Below are positions 5,716 to 10,921 of a stretch of 10,921 bases of DNA, one piece after another. Position 1 is the first letter of the stretch. Each line of letters starts with the position of its first letter. Under the pieces are notes generated by a model, which was not told where the DNA came from, searched no databases, and saw only the letters and a program-made list of their open reading frames with translations. Origin of the DNA: Ignavibacteria bacterium (GTDB lineage: Bacteria; Bacteroidota; Ignavibacteria; Ignavibacteriales; Melioribacteraceae); the NCBI GenBank assembly GCA_027347545.1, contig DAIEQT010000460.1, forward strand, positions 1 through 10,921, written 5' to 3'. The position numbers and the translations under genes were made by a program.

Positions 5716-7620
5716 TTAGAGATGATAAGTCATTCTAATACTCAAATTTGCCATTTCGCGGCTTGAATTGTCTTCGGCTCTAATAAATTCGAACCAGCCC
5801 AAAAATTTGAGAGAAATTTTTTCCGCAATTAGGTATGTCAGTTCAACCATTGGACCGAAGCTCTGATATTCTGACGCTTTGGTTTTAACAATACCATTTT
5901 TAAAATTGAATGTTGATAGAGAAAAATAGCGCGCGCCTACGCCAAAAATAAACCCATAATAATCATATGTGAGCTTAGGTTCTGCAAAAATTTCTTGAAG
6001 ATAACGCTGTGGCTTACCGGAAAAATTTGACCACTTGAAATCGCCTTGCTCACTCAGCTTCAAATATCCGGTTACAAGAAAATTTGTTGAGCGGGTTATT
6101 TTATAAAGGGAAGAATCGCGAAAGGCGAATTGTCGGAATGAGTAACTTCGAAAATTTGGATTAAGTTCTTCGTAATCAAAAACAGTATAGTTGGCGGAAA
6201 CCTCAGCTGAATTCATTGAGAGCAACTTACCGGTCTTAAATGTTCCTCCTGAAGCAAGCTTCAGAGTGCGTTTAATATTATTGTTCGAACTGCGCTCTGC
6301 CGAAATGTAAACCGTTTTGTTTAAGCTTCCTTCCAGATTAATAAAAGTTGTAAACGAAGAATTAAATGCATGCTCATACATAACGCTTCCAATCGAAAGT
6401 AGCTCATCGCGGTCATCAAAATTATCTTTGCCGGGTGTATCGTATTTAAGTTTTCTATGAAATAGGTTCATCAGAATTTTATCCGAAGCGCTTATACTCC
6501 AAATCCCGCTTAAAGAGAGATTAGCAAGTTGGGAAGAATTATTTTTTTGTTCTTCCAGTCTTCCGCGTTCCTCAAAAATTGAAGAGCTAAGTCCACCGTA
6601 CCTTACAGGCTGATGTTTTTCATTTCTTTCAGAAAATAAGAATCGTAGTGATAAAGCCAGTTCTGTAGTTGTGTATTCGGCTAACGAGGCAAACTCTAAT
6701 TTGAATTCTTCAATTTTAGTATCGTAGTTAGTGTTAGCAATGCTTTGATTGGAAATAAAACGGGTCTCGCGGTCTATTCCACGCCACGCAACTCTACCTT
6801 GTAAATCGAATGAGAAGGGAGTGCCAATAGGAAGAAAGCGGATTTTATCTTGTACAAAATAACTTGATTCTGTTCGGCTCTGTATGTTATTAGTAATATC
6901 AAATTCATTAGCGGTTGCTATATCAGCTAAGAAGTAAAAGTCTCTTCGCTGCTGAGAATAATATGCGGAGATAGTATTGGAAAAATCTGTTTCAAAATTA
7001 TTTTTTAGATCGAAGCTGAGAACGCGCAGAGAATTTCTTCTGGGACTAATATCCTCATTGTGAAATTTGAACATTGAATTCACTTCGAAATCCCCTTGTT
7101 CGTAACGGTCAACATTGGCTTCGGTACCATAAACTAATCCAATATCGCTGACACCAATTTGATTGTTCTGCTCAAATCCGGCAAAAGGTGTAATCTGAAT
7201 TTTTTCAGCTGGAATATATTTCAGAAAGAGCGAAGAGGTTAGCAAGGACGCCTTGCTTAAGCCGATATTTCTATCATCCGAGTAGATATTATTGTTAAAG
7301 TGAAGCCCAAGTTTTAACTGATCATCAAATGTATATTGTCCCATAGCCCAGAGATATTGCTCGTCCTTGATATTCCGGGTGTTGGTCTTAATAACAGTCG
7401 AGATGAAGTTCTCTTTTACTCCAAAAAAGAGATTGCTTCCGGTAAAAAAGTATTTCATCAGAGTATTATAGTTATGAGTGTTTAACTGCTTTTCGTATGA
7501 ATTAGTAATCAATTTTTCCGAATAACTTTGCGAAGAAAATAGTAAGCTGTCCTTGCTGACTTGCGCTTGGATTGTAATAAAAGAGAAAAAAATGAAAGCG
7601 AAAACTGTTTTCTTATTCAT
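5716..7620 (-). CDS. Large outer-membrane beta-barrel protein of unknown function
   Basis: A 634-aa protein I do not recognise by family. The N-terminus is a typical Sec signal peptide (MNKK, a hydrophobic run, then TIQAQ with likely cleavage after Ala19). The remainder is rich in short alternating polar/aromatic strands separated by charged, Asn-rich turns, as in outer-membrane barrels. The last residues LSIRMTYHL alternate hydrophobic and polar, as expected of a closing strand recognised by the BAM machinery. There is no TonB plug, Cys, repeat or enzymatic motif that I can see. At about 615 mature residues it would make a large barrel (I cannot count strands reliably) or a barrel with a soluble domain. 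It starts 27 bases after the metallo-hydrolase stop, with a weak AAAAGA ribosome site, so co-transcription is likely. The coding call is safe; porin, transporter or assembly roles cannot be separated. Confidence 0.85.
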   Translation of the reverse strand: MNKKTVFAFIFFSFITIQAQVSKDSLLFSSQSYSEKLITNSYEKQLNTHNYNTLMKYFFTGSNLFFGVKENFISTVIKTNTRNIKDEQYLWAMGQYTFDDQLKLGLHFNNNIYSDDRNIGLSKASLLTSSLFLKYIPAEKIQITPFAGFEQNNQIGVSDIGLVYGTEANVDRYEQGDFEVNSMFKFHNEDISPRRNSLRVLSFDLKNNFETDFSNTISAYYSQQRRDFYFLADIATANEFDITNNIQSRTESSYFVQDKIRFLPIGTPFSFDLQGRVAWRGIDRETRFISNQSIANTNYDTKIEEFKLEFASLAEYTTTELALSLRFLFSERNEKHQPVRYGGLSSSIFEERGRLEEQKNNSSQLANLSLSGIWSISASDKILMNLFHRKLKYDTPGKDNFDDRDELLSIGSVMYEHAFNSSFTTFINLEGSLNKTVYISAERSSNNNIKRTLKLASGGTFKTGKLLSMNSAEVSANYTVFDYEELNPNFRSYSFRQFAFRDSSLYKITRSTNFLVTGYLKLSEQGDFKWSNFSGKPQRYLQEIFAEPKLTYDYYGFIFGVGARYFSLSTFNFKNGIVKTKASEYQSFGPMVELTYLIAEKISLKFLGWFEFIRAEDNSSREMANLSIRMTYHL

Positions 7621-7647
7621 GTATTCTTTTCATAGTGAGCAAATTCC

Positions 7648-9048
7648 CTACAATAAAATTTCCGTCTGACCGCGAGTAGGAATAATTACATTTTTGAATC
7701 CGGTAGATTCTAAATTCTCTTTATAAGCTTGCTGTTGTTCAAGTTCTCCGTGCACAAGAAATATTTTCTTCAGCTGAGATTTATCGAAATGGCTAGTGTA
7801 GCCGAGAAGTTCGTCGGAATCAGCATGAGCGCTGAAAGAATTGAGAGTGATTACTTCGGCTTTTACATCGTAAGCATCTCCAAAGATTTGAACATACTTT
7901 TCGCCATCAATTAGTTTTCTTCCTAAAGTGTGTTCTGCTGCGTAGCCAACCATCAAAATAATATTCTTTGGATTGCTGATGTTGTTAGCCAGATGATGAA
8001 GGATTCTTCCGTTTTCCGCCATTCCACTGCTAGATATGATTATGCATGGTCCATCAACAGAATTTAGATTTTTAGAATCCTCAACATCCTTGATATAAGT
8101 AAGTCTGTTGAAGCCAAGTGGGTCTTCGTTCTTTCTAATAAACTGCAAAGTATCGGTATCAAAGCATTCCGGGTGAAGCCGAAAAACTTCAGTTGCGTTT
8201 ACTGCAAGCGGACTATCAACATAGACCGGCATCCTTTCTGTTTTATTGCTTTCAAAAATTCTATGTAGTGCGTAAACCAACTCTTGTGTTCTGCCTACGC
8301 TAAATGCTGGAATAATAACCTTGGATTTTTTCGAATGCGCTTTCTTCAAAACATTTGTCAGTTGCTCTTCAGAATCTGTTGGATTATCGTGATCTTTCCC
8401 GCCGTAAGTACTCTCACAAATCCAATAATCAACGTTGGGAATTTGTTCCGGGTCTTTCAGAATAGGCAAATGTGGTCTGCCTAAATCACCTGAGAATCCA
8501 AGAGTGATTTGTTTCCCGCTTTCCATTATTTTCAAATAAATGATTGCAGAACCAAGAATATGTCCGGCATCGTAAAAAGTAAGAGAAATTTCCGGAGTAA
8601 TCTTAAACTCTTTGCGGTAATTTATTCCAACAAATTTTTCCAATGTTTCGAGCGCATCGTCCTGAACATAAAGCGGTTCAAAGAGTTTTTTGCCGTCCCG
8701 TTTTCTTTTCTTGTTTACATACTCAACATCTTTTTCTTGAATGTGGGCGCTGTCTTGAAGCATTATAGTACAAAGGTCGCGGGTGGCAAAAGTTGAATAG
8801 ATTTTGCCATCGAATCCATTCTTAACAAGTGTGGGTAAATTTCCGGCATGATCAATATGTGCATGAGAGAGAATAACAAAATCAATTTCGCTTGGGTTAA
8901 ATTGATCGAAGTTTCGGTTGATTTCAAAAGCGTCTTTACGTCTACCTTGAAATAGCCCGCAGTCTAAAAGGAATGTAGAGTTTTCAGTTTGTATGAGATG
9001 CATTGAGCCGGTTACAGTTTGAGCAGCTCCGATAAATTTAATTTTCAT
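7648..9048 (-). CDS. MBL-fold/beta-CASP metallo-hydrolase (RNA-processing exonuclease-like)
   Basis: A 466-aa cytoplasmic protein of the bacterial CPSF/Ysh1-like class. The metallo-beta-lactamase part has SHAHIDHAG, giving zinc ligands H62, H64, D66 and H67, then H163 in DAGHILGS and D188 in GFSGDLG. The beta-CASP insertion (about 210-390) begins with the acidic motif ESTYGG (E212) and includes PAFSVGRTQEL (247-257), VDSPLA (277-282), SSSGMAENGRILHHL (339-353) and GYAAEHTLGR (368-377). The domain ends at NSFSAHAD with H408, followed by the LVHGE return (431-435) of the MBL fold. Family members cut RNA by endo- and/or 5'-exonuclease activity, but the physiological substrate is unknown here. 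No KH domain is present. The ATG has a poor Shine-Dalgarno. The gene sits between the AI-2E-family gene (61-base gap) and the beta-barrel gene. Confidence 0.93.
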   Translation of the reverse strand: MKIKFIGAAQTVTGSMHLIQTENSTFLLDCGLFQGRRKDAFEINRNFDQFNPSEIDFVILSHAHIDHAGNLPTLVKNGFDGKIYSTFATRDLCTIMLQDSAHIQEKDVEYVNKKRKRDGKKLFEPLYVQDDALETLEKFVGINYRKEFKITPEISLTFYDAGHILGSAIIYLKIMESGKQITLGFSGDLGRPHLPILKDPEQIPNVDYWICESTYGGKDHDNPTDSEEQLTNVLKKAHSKKSKVIIPAFSVGRTQELVYALHRIFESNKTERMPVYVDSPLAVNATEVFRLHPECFDTDTLQFIRKNEDPLGFNRLTYIKDVEDSKNLNSVDGPCIIISSSGMAENGRILHHLANNISNPKNIILMVGYAAEHTLGRKLIDGEKYVQIFGDAYDVKAEVITLNSFSAHADSDELLGYTSHFDKSQLKKIFLVHGELEQQQAYKENLESTGFKNVIIPTRGQTEILL

Positions 9049-9069
9049 AGATCACGTTATTTGTTTTTC

Positions 9070-9101
9070 AAAAGGTATCTAAAGTAGGTTTGATATTCAA
9101 A
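9070..9101 (-). promoter_or_regulatory. Weak candidate promoter before the MBL gene
   Basis: In the 61-base gap before the metallo-hydrolase, the minus strand reads TTTG, about 20 bases, then TACCTTTT, seven of eight positions of the Bacteroidota TAnnTTTG element. This could give the downstream genes their own start of transcription apart from the AI-2E-family gene. The match is imperfect and such motifs are common in AT-rich DNA. Confidence 0.2.
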
Positions 9102-9109
9102 ATGTGGAA

Positions 9110-10174
9110 TCAAAGGCTAATAATTTTATAGTTTTTATAGCCGAAATAAATTTCTTTAACGGCTGTCTTAATTACTGTAGCAACCGGAACAGCTAACAAC
9201 ATACCAAGTACGCCAAGTGTTTCACTTCCAATTAAGATTAATACGATAATAATCAGCGGGTGCATATCTGTGCTTTTTGAAATGATGTTGGGTTGAATAA
9301 AGCCGTTATCAAAAGTATATATGATTGTGAACATTAGTAGCACACTTGGAAGCATTGAAAGATCGCCGAACTGTATTATCGTAATAATTACAGCCGGCAG
9401 CCCGCCAATGACCGGTCCGAAATATGGAATTAAATGCCCCGCACCGGCAATGAATCCAATTGAAATTGCGTTATTAATGCCAAGAAGCGCAAGACCCGAA
9501 CCGGAAAGAATCCCGACTATTGTCGCGTCAAGAATCCAGCCGCGAACATATCTGCTAAGCTGAAAACCAATTTTAGTCAGCACATTGTAAGAAACCTCAA
9601 AACTTTTGTTCGGCATAAAGTTGATAATGCCGTGCAGAAGTTTTTTGTTGTCTTTGAGGATGAAGAATGTCATAAACGGAATTATTACAATCACGGCAAG
9701 GAATGAAAAAACTCCTTGAACGATACTGCTAAGATTATTTATCCATCCTAAGATTGTGCTGTTGAAAAGGGAAGAAATCCTTTCGCTTAAATCAAAAGAA
9801 GATAAGAATGGAAATTTTGTTTTAAGAGTCTGCTCAAACTGAGTTAATGATTGATTAATAGTTTCATTGTTAAGCGAGTTTGCAATAGCTTCCAATTGGT
9901 TTACCAGCTTTGGTAATAGAATTGAAACTAAAGAAAAAAGAATCAAGCCGGTTAGAATAAAAATGGAAAGTACGGCAACTACGCGTGGAATTTTATGCTG
10001 TTCAAAAAAATCTATAACAGGATTGAAAATCATAGAAATCAAAATTGAGATTGCCAGCAGCGCCAGCACATCAATGTAGATATAAGCTAAAAATACACAA
10101 ATGACTGTGGCAGCAGCTAAACCGGAAATGAACTTCAGATTTCTATTTTGGGACTCGTTCAAAGTGTTAACCAA
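9110..10174 (-). CDS. AI-2E family (PerM/UPF0118) inner-membrane protein
   Basis: A polytopic membrane protein of up to 354 aa. The layout is typical of the family: three N-terminal helices (about 15-34, 36-54, 64-88), an amphipathic extracytoplasmic stretch (about 89-148), then a helix at 150-173 and a C-terminal bundle (about 213-340). Signature segments are LIPYFGPVIGGLPAV (248-262), FIQPNIISKSTDMHP (292-306) and LAVPVATVIK (327-336). Family members have been linked to autoinducer-2 export, Na+/H+ antiport or general efflux, so the name does not establish quorum sensing. The start is uncertain. An in-frame TGA lies just upstream, and the only early candidates are TTG 10174, TTG 10162 and CTG 10138, none with a good ribosome site. 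The first ATG is at codon 48, inside a helix. It is divergent from pta and first in the minus-strand gene run. Confidence 0.9.
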   Translation of the reverse strand: MVNTLNESQNRNLKFISGLAAATVICVFLAYIYIDVLALLAISILISMIFNPVIDFFEQHKIPRVVAVLSIFILTGLILFSLVSILLPKLVNQLEAIANSLNNETINQSLTQFEQTLKTKFPFLSSFDLSERISSLFNSTILGWINNLSSIVQGVFSFLAVIVIIPFMTFFILKDNKKLLHGIINFMPNKSFEVSYNVLTKIGFQLSRYVRGWILDATIVGILSGSGLALLGINNAISIGFIAGAGHLIPYFGPVIGGLPAVIITIIQFGDLSMLPSVLLMFTIIYTFDNGFIQPNIISKSTDMHPLIIIVLILIGSETLGVLGMLLAVPVATVIKTAVKEIYFGYKNYKIISL

Positions 10175-10238
10175 ATCGTGTGGTCAAAATATTCCTAAAT
10201 CCCCAACCAAATTCAATCTTATATTTTAGTATGCTTAA

Positions 10239-10267
10239 TTTGGAGAGCGGCATTTTCTTTATATTTG
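10239..10267 (+). promoter_or_regulatory. Candidate Bacteroidota-type promoter of pta
   Basis: TTTG at 10239-10242, a 17-base spacer and TATATTTG at 10260-10267 match both elements of the Bacteroidota -33/-7 consensus (TTTG and TAnnTTTG). The start of transcription would fall near 10274, leaving a leader of about 25 bases to pta. The roughly 120-base divergent gap must also hold the promoter of the AI-2E-family gene, for which I see no convincing match. Confidence 0.45.
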
Positions 10268-10297
10268 CGGTGCATTTATAACAATTATGGAATGAAA

Positions 10298-10921
10298 ATG
10301 GCTGAAATTTTATTGCTTAAACAAATCAGAGAGAAAGCAGCTCAGAGAAAAAGAACATTGGTTCTACCGGAATCGCATGACGAGCGTGTTTTGAAAGCTG
10401 CCGAAATTTTGACGAAAGAAAAAGTTGCTTCGGTTATCACACTAGGAAATGAAGACAAGATTAGAAGCGATGCTTCAAAACTTGGTGTTGATCTTCAAGG
10501 CATTCGAATTATTGATCCGGACAAATCGGAAAAGCTGAGCGACTTTGCAAACATTTTTTACAATCAAAGAAAACACAAGGGCGTAACAATTGAACAAGCC
10601 CGCGAAACTATTCGCCGGGATATTTTCTTTGCGGGAATGATGGTACGAGAAGATTTAGCACACGCAAGTGTTTCCGGTTCTTTTGCTACAACTGCCGATG
10701 TAACCCGCGCTTCGATATTTTGTGTTGGACTTCAGCCCGGAATGTCAATTCTATCAAGTTTCTTTTTGATGGCTTACCCGGACAGAGCTTACAGTTTTGC
10801 TGATTGTGCTGTAAATCCAAACCCGGATGCAAGCCAGTTAGCTGATATTGCAATCTCGACGGCAGATAATCACAAAAAATTAACGGGCGAAGAAGCTTAC
10901 GTTGCAATGCTTTCTTTTTCA
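10298..10921 (+). CDS. pta: Phosphate acetyltransferase, 5' part (runs off the window)
   Basis: An open frame of 208 codons continues to the last base with no stop, so it is cut by the window edge; single-domain Pta is about 330 aa, so roughly 120 residues are missing. It converts acetyl-CoA and phosphate to acetyl phosphate, usually with acetate kinase. Family features are LVLPESHDERVLKAAEIL (21-38), FFAGMMVREDLAHASVSGSF (110-129), TTADVTRAS (131-139) and DCAVNPNPDASQLADIAI (169-186). It has no N-terminal DRTGG or regulatory domain, so it is the short bacterial type rather than the E. coli long form. I choose ATG 10298 because GGA lies six bases upstream; an in-frame ATG at 10292 abuts the GGA and is less likely. 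Phosphate butyryltransferase is the alternative, but the motifs favour Pta. An ackA gene may follow outside the window. Confidence 0.93.
   Translation, partial: MAEILLLKQIREKAAQRKRTLVLPESHDERVLKAAEILTKEKVASVITLGNEDKIRSDASKLGVDLQGIRIIDPDKSEKLSDFANIFYNQRKHKGVTIEQARETIRRDIFFAGMMVREDLAHASVSGSFATTADVTRASIFCVGLQPGMSILSSFFLMAYPDRAYSFADCAVNPNPDASQLADIAISTADNHKKLTGEEAYVAMLSFS

Noticed and set aside
8284..8796. Two plus-strand open frames opposite the MBL gene
   Set aside because: They are antisense to conserved metallo-hydrolase and beta-CASP motifs and resemble no protein family.
9110..10174. Evidence of an autoinducer-2 quorum-sensing system
   Set aside because: Only the family name suggests it. 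No luxS, lsr or receptor gene is present, and the family has several unrelated transport roles.
10175..10297. Small RNA or tRNA in the divergent gap before pta
   Set aside because: No cloverleaf, CCA end or strong hairpin could be found; the stretch is explained by promoter elements.

Overview
This window looks like an ordinary chromosomal housekeeping region of an AT-rich Gram-negative bacterium. The Bacteroidota/Chlorobiota/Ignavibacteriota side of the tree fits best, and Ignavibacteria would be my first guess. That guess rests on A/T-rich codon use, a lipoprotein glycoside hydrolase, a large outer-membrane beta-barrel protein, rplU-rpmA standing without obgE, and two promoter candidates of the Bacteroidota TAnnTTTG type. 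The assignment is an inference and no single gene proves it. I see no rRNA, tRNA, CRISPR array, insertion sequence, prophage or integration scar.

Plus strand, 1-2541. The window opens inside the last codons of a probable Gfo/Idh/MocA oxidoreductase. Its stop overlaps the start of an OmpR/PhoB-type response regulator by one base. A PhoR-like histidine kinase with almost no extracytoplasmic part follows at once, most likely from a TTG start. After a clear promoter comes the ribosomal pair rplU-rpmA, closed by a strong hairpin terminator that can also serve the convergent gene.

Minus strand, 2585-10174. Read in the direction of transcription, the order is: AI-2E-family membrane protein, MBL/beta-CASP metallo-hydrolase, 634-aa outer-membrane beta-barrel protein of unknown function, RsbW-like ATP-binding protein, malate dehydrogenase, and (after a strong terminator) a GH30-family glycoside hydrolase lipoprotein with its own promoter region. 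The first five are co-directional with gaps of about 27-84 bases and no obvious terminator between them. They could share transcripts, although mdh may well have its own promoter.

Plus strand, 10298-end. A divergent phosphate acetyltransferase gene (pta) starts here and runs off the window after 208 codons. With mdh it points to ordinary central carbon metabolism (TCA-type malate/oxaloacetate and acetyl-CoA/acetyl phosphate).

Every intergenic stretch is under about 175 bases, so no gene-free region over 300 bases exists. I looked for a hidden or novel system and did not find a convincing one. The items most worth a second look are the uncharacterised beta-barrel in its conserved-looking neighbourhood, the orphan RsbW-like protein, the loop-less sensor kinase and its coupling to an oxidoreductase gene, and the non-ATG starts.
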